Below, piece by piece: positions 25,026 through 35,093 of a stretch of 64,000 nucleotides of DNA. Below the pieces are notes generated by a model that worked only from the letters and a program-made list of their open reading frames with translations, did not search any database and was not told the origin of the DNA. The position numbers and the translations under genes were made by a program. Origin of the DNA: Altibacter sp. HG106 (GTDB lineage: Bacteria; Bacteroidota; Bacteroidia; Flavobacteriales; Flavobacteriaceae); assembly GCF_028561755.1 (NCBI RefSeq), contig NZ_JAQQTD010000010.1:1-64000 (forward strand), in the 5' to 3' direction. Every line of letters starts with the position of its first letter. Position 1 is the first letter of the stretch.

Positions 25026-26549
25026 ATGCATCGAATGTTACGATCTCTTGCCATTCTTACAGCAACGCTTTGGCTGAGCGGATGTAAAAGCACCCAAGTC
25101 ACAACGCCCGTGGTGACCGATGATGGAATCTTAGAGTGTACCCTCATACAACTTAATGACGTTTATGAAATCGCTCCCTTGAGCGGCGGAAAATATGGAG
25201 GCATGGCGCGTGTTTCGTATGTAGTCGATTCCATTCGTGTCCAACAACCTAATACACTCCTGTTCATGGCCGGTGATTTTTTAAATCCATCGCTGTTGGG
25301 AACGGTAAAATACGAGGGCGAGCGCATTGCTGGAAAGCAGATGATTGAGGTGATGAATGCAATGGACTTTGATCTTGTAACCTTCGGAAATCATGAATTC
25401 GATCTTTCGGCGGCGGATCTACAAAAACGACTGGACCTTTCTGAGTTTCAATGGATGTCTTCCAACACCTTTCTGAAGCAAGACGGAGAAGCCATACCGT
25501 TTCCTACGGGAAAAAGCACTGCAGCATTTACATACACTTTCGATCTGGAAGATGACGATGGTACCCGGTTGCCCTTAGGTTTTTTTGGAGTGACGTTGAA
25601 CTCGAATCCGCAGCCCTACGTTTTTTACGGCGAACCGATGTCGTATGCGCAACAAGCCGTCAATCAATTGAAGGAACAGGGAGCTGTGCCTATCGGACTA
25701 ACACATCTTGCGCTAGAACAGGATAAAGAGTTAGCCCGACTACTGGGCGATGTTCCACTAATCATGGGAGGGCATGAACATAACAATATGCTGGTAGAAG
25801 TTGGAAACACCAAGATCGCTAAAGCGGATGCCAACGCCAAAACGATTTACATTCATCACTTACAGTACAATGCCAAGCAAAAGCGTCTGGTAATCGATTC
25901 AGAATTGTTTCCAATTGATGAAACTACGCCCTCTGACCCGGAAGTGGAAGCCATAGTTGCGCGTTGGAATGAAGTGTTGAACGAAGAAATAAAAACCGTC
26001 ATTGACAATCCCAACCAGGTTATTTACGAGGCCAATCCCCCCTTGGATGGCACCGACAGCGCTAGCCGAGGAGTTCAGACTAATTTAGGTAATATCATTA
26101 CCGAAGCGATGGTACTCTCGTTTACACACAACGTCGACGGTGCCCTTGTGAATGGTGGTTCTATTCGTATTGATGATATGTTGGTCGGCCCTATAACAAG
26201 TATGGATGTGTTTCGAGTACTTCCCTTTGGTGGAGGAGTTTTAAAGGTCGAGATGAAAGGGAGTCTGTTGATCGAGACCTTAGACTATGGAGTGTCCAAA
26301 CGCGGTACCGGAGCCTATTTGCAACGCGCTTATATCGATAAGAATGCGCAAGGAGAATGGACCCTGCGTGATGAAGTGATAGCAGCGCATAAGGTTTATA
26401 CCATTGCCGTGAGTGATTTTTTGATGAAAGGGTACGACATTCCTTTCTTAACACCTGACCATCCCGGTGTTATTTCGGTATACGAGCCCGAACCTTCCGA
26501 AGTGGCATACGACATTCGAAAGGCCATCATTCAGTATCTTCAGAAATAA
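25026..26549 (+). CDS. 5'-nucleotidase/metallophosphoesterase lipoprotein (UshA-like)
   Basis: The 507-residue protein has a lipoprotein signal (lipobox WLSGC, Cys near residue 19). The metallophosphatase domain shows QLNDVYEIAP, MAGDFLNPS, FGNHEFDLS and GGHEHN; the usual TNDxHG first motif is changed to LNDVYE. The C-terminal nucleotide-binding domain includes TNLGNIITEAM and NGGSIRID. It probably hydrolyses nucleotides or sugar nucleotides outside the cytoplasm. The ATG at 25026 is chosen because it opens the signal peptide; the longer frame at 24975 overlaps the HMG-CoA lyase gene. Confidence 0.88.
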   Translation: MHRMLRSLAILTATLWLSGCKSTQVTTPVVTDDGILECTLIQLNDVYEIAPLSGGKYGGMARVSYVVDSIRVQQPNTLLFMAGDFLNPSLLGTVKYEGERIAGKQMIEVMNAMDFDLVTFGNHEFDLSAADLQKRLDLSEFQWMSSNTFLKQDGEAIPFPTGKSTAAFTYTFDLEDDDGTRLPLGFFGVTLNSNPQPYVFYGEPMSYAQQAVNQLKEQGAVPIGLTHLALEQDKELARLLGDVPLIMGGHEHNNMLVEVGNTKIAKADANAKTIYIHHLQYNAKQKRLVIDSELFPIDETTPSDPEVEAIVARWNEVLNEEIKTVIDNPNQVIYEANPPLDGTDSASRGVQTNLGNIITEAMVLSFTHNVDGALVNGGSIRIDDMLVGPITSMDVFRVLPFGGGVLKVEMKGSLLIETLDYGVSKRGTGAYLQRAYIDKNAQGEWTLRDEVIAAHKVYTIAVSDFLMKGYDIPFLTPDHPGVISVYEPEPSEVAYDIRKAIIQYLQK

Positions 26550-26608
26550 AAAAAATAGATACTAGAATAGGAGGAAATCTATTAAGGATAACATTCAAGA
26601 ATTATAGT

Positions 26609-27082
26609 ATGAAACGAATTGTAAAAAGTATTGCCATTATAGCCCTTATCGCACTTGTGGTGCTTCAGTTTTTTCGCCCTGAAAAAAACGATTCCGGCTA
26701 TGCCTCTGTAGCCGATTTTGAAGCCGAAACTAAGGTCTCTTCGGAAGTTGCCACCCTCCTAAAAAACAATTGCTACGATTGTCATAGTAATCAGACACAA
26801 TATCCGTGGTATGCTGAAATTGCTCCCATATCCCTATGGTTGGACGATCACGTTAAACATGGTAAAGGAGATTTCAATGTTTCCGAATGGGCTACCTATT
26901 CCCTCAAGAAAAAAGAACACAAACTCGAGGAACTAATCGAAGAGGTAAAGGAAGGGGAGATGCCATTGCCCTCCTATACCTGGATCCATGGCGACCTCAC
27001 TTCGGAAGAAAAAAAATTATTGCTGCAATGGGCTACGCTAACGCACAATGACTTCCGTGCGGCGTTACAGGCGACACAATAG
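26609..27082 (+). CDS. Haem-binding-domain protein (single CxxCH)
   Basis: The 157-residue protein has one N-terminal membrane anchor (about residues 8-23) and the motif NCYDCHSNQTQYPWYA, a CxxCH haem-attachment site in the family known as haem-binding domain (cytochrome-like). The C-terminal part (EMPLPSYTWIHGD, with a Met near residue 115 as possible axial ligand) is typical. It faces the periplasm and may carry electrons. It lies upstream of the iron-uptake operon. Confidence 0.85.
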   Translation: MKRIVKSIAIIALIALVVLQFFRPEKNDSGYASVADFEAETKVSSEVATLLKNNCYDCHSNQTQYPWYAEIAPISLWLDDHVKHGKGDFNVSEWATYSLKKKEHKLEELIEEVKEGEMPLPSYTWIHGDLTSEEKKLLLQWATLTHNDFRAALQATQ

Positions 27083-27094
27083 TAACCTTAATTT

Positions 27095-27115
27095 TATTTA
27101 AAATTAATCTAAATA
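27095..27115. promoter_or_regulatory. Operator-like inverted repeat, upstream site of the iron locus
   Basis: TATTTA (27095-27100) and TAAATA (27110-27115) flank nine bases. The 12-mer TTAATCTAAATA within it recurs exactly at 27175-27186, on the other side of the promoter. This could be a binding site for an iron-responsive repressor; the regulator is unknown. Confidence 0.45.
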
Positions 27116-27141
27116 GACTTGTGTAGGTATAAGTCATCTTA

Positions 27142-27149
27142 TATTTTTG
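27142..27149 (+). promoter_or_regulatory. -7 promoter element (TATTTTTG) of the iron locus
   Basis: TATTTTTG fits TAnnTTTG. It lies between two copies of TTAATCTAAATA and 45 bp before the ATG at 27195. Confidence 0.5.
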
Positions 27150-27171
27150 CACAAAATTTATTATCTGTTTG

Positions 27172-27186
27172 TATTTAATCTAAATA
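27172..27186. promoter_or_regulatory. Operator-like palindrome, downstream site of the iron locus
   Basis: TATTTA-ATC-TAAATA is a perfect palindrome with a three-base centre, directly upstream of the first gene's start. It contains the second copy of TTAATCTAAATA. Confidence 0.45.
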
Positions 27187-27194
27187 AAATTAAA

Positions 27195-28406
27195 ATGAGA
27201 ATCCCCTTCTACTACACCGTAATCTTCGCTCTATTCGGGCTCGTGTCTTGTGCAACGGACGATGACGCCGGAACCGTAAACGATCCTACTACAGTTGCGA
27301 CTCCAGAAATGTACTCTTTTGTTCGCGATGGTGAAAGTACGGTGAGCTTTTCGGGCCAAACAACCCGAATTCAAATGGCGGAAGAAATGCTTAGTGTTTT
27401 TCTGGATTTCGATACCACCACAGAAGACCTTTTGTTAAACATGTTATCCAATGAGAACAGTCCTTTTAGTGACCCGTCTTTGAACGAATCCGATAAGAAC
27501 ATCCTCAGTAAAATAGCAGCTTCCGAAGATTACTTCAGCGGAAATACCGCCGGAAGTGCTACTGTACGTAACCAATTTGAAAGTTATATTACTAGCGTTA
27601 TTTCGGAAGTATATCCTAATACCGAGCAGGCTGCTGCACCCGGTGTTCCCGGACAAATTTCCGATGGCAGTAGTACGCGTTTCGTCAATGGAAAGGGACT
27701 AGAATACAATCAAGCCTTTGGAAAATCAATGATCGGAGCCCTAATGCTTGATCAGGCCTTGAACAATTACCTGAGTAGCGCCGTTCTGGATGCGGGTAAT
27801 AATCGTGAAAATAACACGGCTAAAATTACCGAAGCGGAAGCCTCATATACCACGATGGAGCATAAATGGGATGAAGCCTACGGCTATGTATACGGCAATG
27901 CCGCCATGCCGGAGAATCCCAATACAACCATTGGGGAAGATGATAGTTTCTTAAATAAATATGTGGGTAGGGTCAATAGTGACGACGACTACAATACGAT
28001 CGCCCAGGAGATTTTTGATGCCTTCGCCCTGGGACGTGCAGCCATAGTGGCCAATGATTACGAACTACGGGATGCTCAAGCCGAGATTATTCGCAACCGA
28101 CTTTCTTTGGTGATCGCCGTACGAAGTATTTATTACCTGCAACAAGCGAAGACCGCTATCATCGCTGAAAATTACGGTACCGCCTTTCACGATCTGTCAG
28201 AAGCCTATGGATTTATTTACAGCCTTCAATTTACCAGAAATACGGCAACAAACGCGCCATACTTTGACGCAGCAGAGGTGGATGTATTGCTCAATAACGT
28301 ACAGCAAGCAGAAGGATTTTGGGAAGTAACTCCGGAAATTCTTGATGCGATGTCCGCAACCATTGCCGATCGCTTCGGAATAACGGTAGCCGAAGCTGGA
28401 AGCTAA
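27195..28406 (+). CDS. DUF4856 lipoprotein of the imelysin locus
   Basis: The 403-residue protein has a lipoprotein signal (MRIPFYYTVIFALFGLVSC, lipobox LVSC). The body matches DUF4856, an all-helical family linked to imelysin in Bacteroidota; visible family features are TRFVNGKGLEYNQAFGKSMIGALMLDQ and MEHKWDEAYGYVYG. The repeated helical layout is like that of imelysin, so a related metal or haem-handling role is likely. Start at 27195 opens the signal peptide. It is the first gene of a four-gene operon. Confidence 0.85.
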   Translation: MRIPFYYTVIFALFGLVSCATDDDAGTVNDPTTVATPEMYSFVRDGESTVSFSGQTTRIQMAEEMLSVFLDFDTTTEDLLLNMLSNENSPFSDPSLNESDKNILSKIAASEDYFSGNTAGSATVRNQFESYITSVISEVYPNTEQAAAPGVPGQISDGSSTRFVNGKGLEYNQAFGKSMIGALMLDQALNNYLSSAVLDAGNNRENNTAKITEAEASYTTMEHKWDEAYGYVYGNAAMPENPNTTIGEDDSFLNKYVGRVNSDDDYNTIAQEIFDAFALGRAAIVANDYELRDAQAEIIRNRLSLVIAVRSIYYLQQAKTAIIAENYGTAFHDLSEAYGFIYSLQFTRNTATNAPYFDAAEVDVLLNNVQQAEGFWEVTPEILDAMSATIADRFGITVAEAGS

Positions 28407-28438
28407 AAGTCAACAGGTATCAGTACCCTAATCTATAC

Positions 28439-29581
28439 ATGAATATTATGTTACGATCAACACTTCTTTTTTTCTGTTTATTCGGACTCCTAAGCTGCGC
28501 TACGGATGAATCAAATACCACAACTGCAGATGATGATTCAAACCCAAGTGCGGTGGATTTTGATCGATCGGCCATGCTCGAACACTGGGCAGATGCACTT
28601 ATTATTCCGGGATATGATCAATGGAATACGGAGTTAACGGCCTTACAAATGGCGGCTTCAGACTTCACTATGAATCCTACGGAAACAAGTTTACGAGTGG
28701 TACGGGAACAATGGATCACCGCTTACACGATGTGGCAGCGAGTGGCTATGTTTGAAATGGGTCCGGCGGAACGTTCCGATCTGCGACTAAGTGTAAATAG
28801 CTATCCAACCAATACCTCCCAAATAGAGAATCATATTCTCGAGGGCGGTTACGATCTCACCTTACCCGCTAATCGAACGGCCAAAGGGTTTCCGGCACTT
28901 GACTATCTGTTGAATGGAATTGGAACTACAGATGCGGAACGACTGGCGGTGTATACAGGGGCAAACGGCACGGCGTATCAACAGTATCTCAGCGATGTGA
29001 TAACCGATCTGAATACTCTTTCTAACAGCGTGCTAACTGAATGGCAGAATGACTACCGAACCGAATTTATTTCGAATGACGGAGCTTCGGCCACCGCTTC
29101 AACCGATCGCCTGGTTAATGATTATATCTTTTATTATGAAAAATTTCTAAGAGCCGGAAAAATGGGGATTCCGCTGGGGGTCTTTACCGGAACTCCCGAA
29201 CCCCAAACCTTGGAAGCGTTTTATTATCCCTCCTTGGGCAACGCGTTGTTTTTAGAAGCGCTGGATGCCACTCAGGATTTCTTCAACGGAACTCCTTTCA
29301 ACGGTACTGGTACAGGCCCAAGTTTGGCTTCCTATTTAGATACGCTCAATACGGTTACTAACGGTGCCACGCTCTCCGAAAGCATCAATGAGCAATTCGT
29401 TACGGCTCGAAATGCGGTTATGGCCCTCGAGACGTTTAAGGTTGAAATTGAAGAAAATGACCCCCCAACCACTATGCTTAATGCTTATGATGAGGTACAA
29501 GCCCTTGTTCCCTTACTGAAGGTTGATATGGTTTCAGCCATGAGTATTCGTATTGACTATGTGGACGCAGACGGCGATTGA
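28439..29581 (+). CDS. Imelysin-family lipoprotein (IrpA/EfeO-like, M75)
   Basis: The 380-residue protein has a lipoprotein signal (lipobox LLSC) and an imelysin domain with the family segments WQRVAMFEMGPAE and KGFPALDYLLNG, and a second half containing FYYEKFLRAGKMGIPLGV. Imelysins are bilobed helical proteins tied to iron or haem uptake. It follows the DUF4856 gene by 32 bp and abuts the HTTM gene, consistent with one operon. Confidence 0.9.
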   Translation: MNIMLRSTLLFFCLFGLLSCATDESNTTTADDDSNPSAVDFDRSAMLEHWADALIIPGYDQWNTELTALQMAASDFTMNPTETSLRVVREQWITAYTMWQRVAMFEMGPAERSDLRLSVNSYPTNTSQIENHILEGGYDLTLPANRTAKGFPALDYLLNGIGTTDAERLAVYTGANGTAYQQYLSDVITDLNTLSNSVLTEWQNDYRTEFISNDGASATASTDRLVNDYIFYYEKFLRAGKMGIPLGVFTGTPEPQTLEAFYYPSLGNALFLEALDATQDFFNGTPFNGTGTGPSLASYLDTLNTVTNGATLSESINEQFVTARNAVMALETFKVEIEENDPPTTMLNAYDEVQALVPLLKVDMVSAMSIRIDYVDADGD

Positions 29582-29586
29582 TCGGG

Positions 29587-30954
29587 ATGCAGCGCGCGTT
29601 AAAAAAATATCTTGCCACCTATCGAGAGGCCGCTCCATTAGCGGTCTTTCGAATTTTGTTCGGCTTACTCATGGCAGTAAGCCTCCTACGGTTCTGGAGT
29701 AATGGCTGGATTGAAAAACTGTACCTGGAACCCAACTTCTTTTTCTCTTACTATGGCTTCGAATGGGTAAAACCATTAGGCACAGCTACCTACCTACTCT
29801 TTGCCGTTTGCTTTTTAGCAGCGATCGCCGTGGCTCTCGGGTGGCGGTACCGCCTTTCGATGCTAGTCTTTTTTTTGAGCTTTACCTATATCGAGCTCAT
29901 GGACAAAACTACCTATCTCAACCACTATTATTTTATAAGTATCCTGAGCTTTTTACTACTATGGCTACCCGCCGCCGCTACTTTTTCGGTAGATGCATGG
30001 CGCTCTCCGGCGCGACGCTTTCAACGGGTTCCTGCCTGGACGATCGATGCCCTCAAAGTATTGCTAACAATCGTCTATTTTTATGCGGGTCTGGCAAAAC
30101 TCAATTCCGATTGGCTTCTGGAAGCCATGCCGCTCAAAATTTGGCTGCCTTCAAACTTCGATATTCCCCTGATAGGCTCCTGGATTGCTTCAGAAACAGC
30201 AGCCTACCTCTTTAGCTGGGGTGGGGCGCTCTACGATCTGAGCATACCGTTTTTGCTGTGGAATTCCCGCACCCGACTTCCGGCGTTTATAGCGGTGATC
30301 TTATTTCACGTCCTGACGCGGGTTCTTTTTCCCATCGGAATGTTTCCGTATATCATGATTGCGGTTACACTGATTTTCTTTTCCGAAGCCTGGCATCGGA
30401 AGCTATTGAAAAGAAGTTCGCAATTACTGAAGCTTCCGGCAAAAGATTTCGACAACAGGCGGCAATTCAATTTCAAGTCGCTTCGCATTCGCCGCCTAAC
30501 CCTTAGTGTTATAGCCGTGTTTCTCATGCTTCAGCTCCTTATTCCCTTTCGTTATGTATTGTATCCCGGAGAACTGTTCTGGACTGAAGAAGGGTATCGG
30601 TTCTCATGGCGCGTGATGCTGATGGAAAAGGCCGGATATGCGCAATTTAAAATCGTCGACCAAAGCTCCGGCAAACGATTTTACGTTGACAATCGTGATT
30701 TTTTGACCGCTTTTCAGGAAAAACAAATGAGTACGCAAGCCGACTTCATCCTGGAATACGCGCATTATTTGGCGAATCACTTTTCGAGTCAGGGACACAA
30801 AAATATCGCCGTATTCGTAGACAGTCATGTGGTGCTCAACGGACGCCATGGTAAACCCCTTATCGCCAAAGATGTCAATCTATTGGAATACGAGAATTCA
30901 TTTAAACACAAACCTTTTATACAACCCTTTCATGATACCATTCAAGGTTTTTAG
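29587..30954 (+). CDS. HTTM-domain membrane protein (vitamin-K-dependent carboxylase-like)
   Basis: The 455-residue protein has several transmembrane segments and the HTTM pattern FRILFGLLMAVSLLRFW, TTYLNHYYFISILSFLLLW and VYFYAGLAKLNSDWL, related to gamma-glutamyl carboxylase. Its reaction in bacteria is unknown; it is often found beside imelysin genes in Bacteroidota. ATG at 29587 is preferred; a TTG at 29578 would overlap the imelysin stop. Its end overlaps the TonB receptor start by 23 bp. Confidence 0.85.
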   Translation: MQRALKKYLATYREAAPLAVFRILFGLLMAVSLLRFWSNGWIEKLYLEPNFFFSYYGFEWVKPLGTATYLLFAVCFLAAIAVALGWRYRLSMLVFFLSFTYIELMDKTTYLNHYYFISILSFLLLWLPAAATFSVDAWRSPARRFQRVPAWTIDALKVLLTIVYFYAGLAKLNSDWLLEAMPLKIWLPSNFDIPLIGSWIASETAAYLFSWGGALYDLSIPFLLWNSRTRLPAFIAVILFHVLTRVLFPIGMFPYIMIAVTLIFFSEAWHRKLLKRSSQLLKLPAKDFDNRRQFNFKSLRIRRLTLSVIAVFLMLQLLIPFRYVLYPGELFWTEEGYRFSWRVMLMEKAGYAQFKIVDQSSGKRFYVDNRDFLTAFQEKQMSTQADFILEYAHYLANHFSSQGHKNIAVFVDSHVVLNGRHGKPLIAKDVNLLEYENSFKHKPFIQPFHDTIQGF

Positions 30955-33373
30955 TACCCTCATGTTTTTGTTTCTCGCAAGCACCGTTTTAAGTCAGGTG
31001 TCGCTAGGCGGAAAGGTAATATCTACAGTAGACGGTCAACCCATCGAGAATGTTGAGGTTTACAATCGTACTACCGAAGCGATGACCACAACCGATGCTT
31101 CGGGTGTTTTCAGTTTTTCAACCGTACCGTCGGGAACCTACGAGTTAACCTTCTTCTCTTTTGAATACCAACTGCTAGACCAAACGATCCAGCTTTCCGA
31201 AGAGAATGAAGTGATTATTCGCTTACAACCCTTGGCCGAAACCCTGTCGGAAGTGGTGTTGATAGAACGGAGGGAACGCGTCTTTGCCCTTCGGAAATTG
31301 AGGGCTGTAGAAGGAACCGCCATCTACTCCGGAAAGAAAAACGAAGTAGTAGTGTTGGAGAATGTAAATGGAAATATTGCTGCTAACAATGCGCGACAGA
31401 TTTACAGTCAGGTAGCCGGTCTCAACATCTACGATAATGGAGATGCCGGCCTACAATTGAATATTGGAGGGCGCGGACTTGATCCAAATCGTACGGCTAA
31501 TTTTAACACGCGTCAGAACGGCTACGATATTAGTGCCGACGTTTTAGGCTACCCTGAAAGCTACTATACGCCGCCACCGGAAGCCTTGAAGGAAATTCAG
31601 ATTATCCGGGGGGCGGCCTCCTTGCAGTACGGAAGCCAATTTGGAGGCTTGATCAATTTCAAATTCAAAGAACCGAATAAAGCCAAACCCATTTCTTTGG
31701 TGTCACGACAGTTTGTGGGGTCAAACAATTTGTTCTCGAGCTTCAATAGCCTAAGCGGAACAGTGGATAAGTTTAGCTATTATGTGTATTTTCAAAACAA
31801 ACAGGGCGATGGGTTTCGCCCAAACTCAGAGTTTAATGCGAAAAACGCTTTTGCGCATTTGGCCTATACCTTCAATGAACAAACCAAGCTGATTCTGGAG
31901 ACGACCTATTTTCGCTATTTGGCACAACAGCCTGGCGGACTAACCGACGCGCAATTTCATGAAGACCCTACCGTGAGCAACAGAACACGGAACTTCTTTG
32001 AAGTCGACTGGCTCTTGTATGCCCTTCGTTTGGAGCATTCTTTTTCCGAAAAAACTACAGCAAGTCTTCAACTATTCGGACTGGATGCCTCGCGAAAGGC
32101 AGTTGGGTTTCGTACCAATCGAGTATCACAACCCGACGACCTGTCGGAACCTCGCGAATTACTAGTCGATAATTTCAGCAATTGGGGGGCGGAAGCACGC
32201 GTGTTGCATACCTATTCGTTGCTGGACGACGCCTCTGTGTTGCTTTTAGGAGCCAAATATTATCAGTCGGATAACCTACAGCAACAAGGTCCGGGTACGA
32301 CCGGAAGTGACGCCAACTTCCAATTTGCGACAGAACAGTTTCCCAATTACGAACGACAGTCCCAATTCGCTTTTCCGAATAGAAACTTTGCGGTCTTTGG
32401 GGAAAACATTTTTCAGTTGAGAAATAAGTGGTCGGTTACACCCGGGTTTCGGATGGAGTACATCAAAACGCAGAGTGAAGGAACGTACAAAAATATCGTG
32501 CTCGATTTGGCGGGAAATGTATTGCTAAATGAAGAGATTCCCGACAATCGCACGTTCGACCGAACGTTCTTTTTATTTGGAGTTGGGACTAGTTTTAAAC
32601 CGAACCGGGCGTTAGAAGTGTATGGAAATGTCTCGCAAAACTATCGCTCTGTCACGTTTAATGATATTCGCGTAGTCAATCCTTCGTTTCAGGTAGATGA
32701 GAACATTTCAGACGAAAAAGGATTCACCGCCGATCTGGGCGTTCGAGGTCGGTGGAAGCGGGCGCTGTCCTATGATGTAAGCGTTTTTAGTTTGCTATAC
32801 GACGACCGTTTGGGAGAAGTACTACGCAGCGAGAACAATGCCGTGGTTCGTTTCCGCGGAAACATAGGAACGGCATTCATTCTTGGCGTTGAAACATTCT
32901 TCGATTGGAATATAAAGCAAACCTTTTTCGATGAAGCTTCTTCATGGCGTTTCAATCTTTTTTCAAATGTGGCATATACGACCTCTGAATATATTGAAAG
33001 TGAAGAGGTAGGGGTCGAAGGCAATGAGGTCGAATTTATTCCCAAACTAAATATTAAAACCGGTCTCAAAACAGGATATAAAAATGCCTTACTTGGCGTT
33101 CAATTTACCTATTTAAGTTCACAGTTTACGGACGCTACCAATGCCCCACAAGACGTTTCTGATAACCAACGCGGCATTGAAGGGAGCATTCCCGCCTACG
33201 ACATTGTTGACGTCTTTGCATCCTATCGATGGAAAAACTTCAGTATTGAAACCGGAATCGACAATGCGCTCAATAAGAGTTATTTCACGCGAAGAGCTAC
33301 CGGTTATCCGGGGCCCGGTATTATTCCGGCACCGCCACGAACTTGGTATGCGGGCCTACAGATTACATGGTAA
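30932..33373 (+). CDS. TonB-dependent outer-membrane receptor (FecA-like)
   Basis: The 813-residue protein has a signal peptide (MIPFKVFSTLMFLFLASTVLS), a carboxypeptidase-D regulatory-like domain (about 24-105: VSLGGKVISTVDGQPIENVEVY), a plug domain (about 130-250, with NIGGRGLDPNRT and IRGAASLQYGSQFGGLINF) and a 22-strand barrel ending in aromatic W. With imelysin and DUF4856 it probably imports an iron complex. Start at 30932 opens the signal peptide; the longer frame from 30827 lies inside the HTTM gene. Confidence 0.92.
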   Translation: MIPFKVFSTLMFLFLASTVLSQVSLGGKVISTVDGQPIENVEVYNRTTEAMTTTDASGVFSFSTVPSGTYELTFFSFEYQLLDQTIQLSEENEVIIRLQPLAETLSEVVLIERRERVFALRKLRAVEGTAIYSGKKNEVVVLENVNGNIAANNARQIYSQVAGLNIYDNGDAGLQLNIGGRGLDPNRTANFNTRQNGYDISADVLGYPESYYTPPPEALKEIQIIRGAASLQYGSQFGGLINFKFKEPNKAKPISLVSRQFVGSNNLFSSFNSLSGTVDKFSYYVYFQNKQGDGFRPNSEFNAKNAFAHLAYTFNEQTKLILETTYFRYLAQQPGGLTDAQFHEDPTVSNRTRNFFEVDWLLYALRLEHSFSEKTTASLQLFGLDASRKAVGFRTNRVSQPDDLSEPRELLVDNFSNWGAEARVLHTYSLLDDASVLLLGAKYYQSDNLQQQGPGTTGSDANFQFATEQFPNYERQSQFAFPNRNFAVFGENIFQLRNKWSVTPGFRMEYIKTQSEGTYKNIVLDLAGNVLLNEEIPDNRTFDRTFFLFGVGTSFKPNRALEVYGNVSQNYRSVTFNDIRVVNPSFQVDENISDEKGFTADLGVRGRWKRALSYDVSVFSLLYDDRLGEVLRSENNAVVRFRGNIGTAFILGVETFFDWNIKQTFFDEASSWRFNLFSNVAYTTSEYIESEEVGVEGNEVEFIPKLNIKTGLKTGYKNALLGVQFTYLSSQFTDATNAPQDVSDNQRGIEGSIPAYDIVDVFASYRWKNFSIETGIDNALNKSYFTRRATGYPGPGIIPAPPRTWYAGLQITW

Positions 33374-33505
33374 CAACGAGAAACTCAGTAGTCAGGTTTC
33401 AGTAATAATATGAAGTGCTGAATCCCTTCCATTTGTTGTGAGAGGGGATAAAAACGGCAGTGGTTATTTGTCGATGCCGCGGCCTTCTTTCTCATTAATT
33501 TATAG

Positions 33506-33513
33506 TATATTTG
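33506..33513 (+). promoter_or_regulatory. -7 promoter element (TATATTTG) of guaB
   Basis: TATATTTG fits TAnnTTTG and lies 54 bp before the guaB ATG. In the rest of the 194-bp gap I see no riboswitch. Confidence 0.5.
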
Positions 33514-33567
33514 CATGCAATTAAATACGAACATTTTTCGAGACTTCGGAAATAAATTTTAATTGCA

Positions 33568-35040
33568 ATGACTGCACACGACAACAAAATTCTAGGGGAA
33601 GGCTTAACGTATGATGATGTATTGCTGGTTCCCGCGTATTCAGAGGTACTGCCTCGTGAAGTTTCGATAAAAACACAATTTTCTAAAAACATAACGCTCA
33701 ATGTTCCTATCGTTTCTGCCGCGATGGATACGGTGACCGAAAGCGCCATGGCCATCGCCATTGCACGGGAAGGCGGTATCGGTGTGCTACATAAAAACAT
33801 GACCATCGAACAGCAAGCGGCTGAGGTGCGAAAAGTAAAACGCGCCGAAAGTGGGATGATACAGGATCCGGTGACCTTGTCTCCCGATGCCACGGTAGGC
33901 GATGCTCAAAAAACCATGAGCGAGTACAGCATCGGAGGAATTCCGATTACAGATGATGCTGGAAAACTTATCGGAATCGTAACCAACCGCGATCTTCGTT
34001 TTGAAAAAAATTACAGTCGGTTGCTACGTGAAGTAATGACTTCAGAAAACTTAGTAACCGTGGGTAAAGGCACTTCCTTAAAAGATGCCGAGATCATTCT
34101 TCAGGAGAATAAAATTGAAAAGTTGCCGGTCGTTTCAGACGATGGCATGCTCTTAGGACTGATCACTTTCCGCGACATCACGAAGCTTACCCAAAAGCCC
34201 ATGGCCAATAAGGATGAATACGGTCGCTTGCGGGTAGCTGCTGCCCTGGGCGTAACAGCCGATGCCGTGGAGCGAGCCGAAGCATTAGTACAGGCGCAGG
34301 TGGACGCGGTGATTATAGATACGGCGCACGGACATACCAAAGGCGTGGTGTCGGTGCTTAAAGAAGTAAAATCCAAGTTTCCCTCCTTAGATGTGGTAGT
34401 TGGTAATATTGCCACGGCAGACGCCGCGCATTATTTGGCAAAGGCAGGTGCCGATGCGGTGAAAGTAGGCATTGGTCCCGGTTCTATTTGTACCACCCGT
34501 GTGGTCGCCGGAGTAGGATTTCCACAATTCTCAGCGGTTTTAGAAGTAGCCGCTGCCTTAAAAGATACCGGAGTGCCGGTGATCGCTGATGGCGGAATTC
34601 GATATACAGGTGATATTCCGAAGGCGCTAGCCGCCGGAGCCGACTGTGTTATGTTGGGGTCACTCTTGGCCGGAACCAAAGAGTCTCCCGGCGAGACGAT
34701 CATTTACGAAGGACGAAAATTTAAATCCTACCGAGGGATGGGGTCTGTAGAGGCCATGAAAAAAGGCTCTAAAGACCGGTATTTCCAAGATGTAGAAGAC
34801 GACATAAAGAAGCTGGTGCCCGAAGGAATTGTAGGGCGCGTTCCTTACAAAGGCGAATTGGTAGAAAGTATGACGCAATTTATTGGCGGATTACGGGCCG
34901 GAATGGGCTATTGTGGCGCCAAGGACATTGCATCCCTTAAAGAGCACGGACGCTTCGTTAAGATCACGAGCAGTGGAATTCATGAAAGTCACCCGCATGA
35001 TGTAACCATTACCAAGGAAGCTCCTAATTATTCACGATAA
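33568..35040 (+). CDS. guaB: Inosine-5'-monophosphate dehydrogenase
   Basis: The 490-residue enzyme has the catalytic barrel interrupted by two CBS domains (about 95-205). The active-site loop GPGSICTTR contains the catalytic Cys 308; [14 protein letters not shown] and the flap segment YRGMGS follow. It oxidises IMP to XMP, the first committed step to GMP, in the cytoplasm. It is monocistronic, between its own promoter and a terminator. Confidence 0.95.
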   Translation: MTAHDNKILGEGLTYDDVLLVPAYSEVLPREVSIKTQFSKNITLNVPIVSAAMDTVTESAMAIAIAREGGIGVLHKNMTIEQQAAEVRKVKRAESGMIQDPVTLSPDATVGDAQKTMSEYSIGGIPITDDAGKLIGIVTNRDLRFEKNYSRLLREVMTSENLVTVGKGTSLKDAEIILQENKIEKLPVVSDDGMLLGLITFRDITKLTQKPMANKDEYGRLRVAAALGVTADAVERAEALVQAQVDAVIIDTAHGHTKGVVSVLKEVKSKFPSLDVVVGNIATADAAHYLAKAGADAVKVGIGPGSICTTRVVAGVGFPQFSAVLEVAAALKDTGVPVIADGGIRYTGDIPKALAAGADCVMLGSLLAGTKESPGETIIYEGRKFKSYRGMGSVEAMKKGSKDRYFQDVEDDIKKLVPEGIVGRVPYKGELVESMTQFIGGLRAGMGYCGAKDIASLKEHGRFVKITSSGIHESHPHDVTITKEAPNYSR

Positions 35041-35046
35041 CAAAAA

Positions 35047-35073
35047 AAAGGCTCGGAATTCCGAGCCTTTTTT
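35047..35073. terminator. Bidirectional terminator between guaB and the OmpH-like gene
   Basis: The perfect palindrome AGGCTCGGAATTCCGAGCCT is flanked by an A run on the left and a T run on the right, so it can stop both convergent transcripts. Confidence 0.85.
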
Positions 35074-35093
35074 CTATTCAGTTTAGAACGATA

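Noticed and set aside
33374-33567. Riboswitch upstream of guaB
   Set aside because: No purine or other riboswitch core could be found by eye; only a promoter element is evident.
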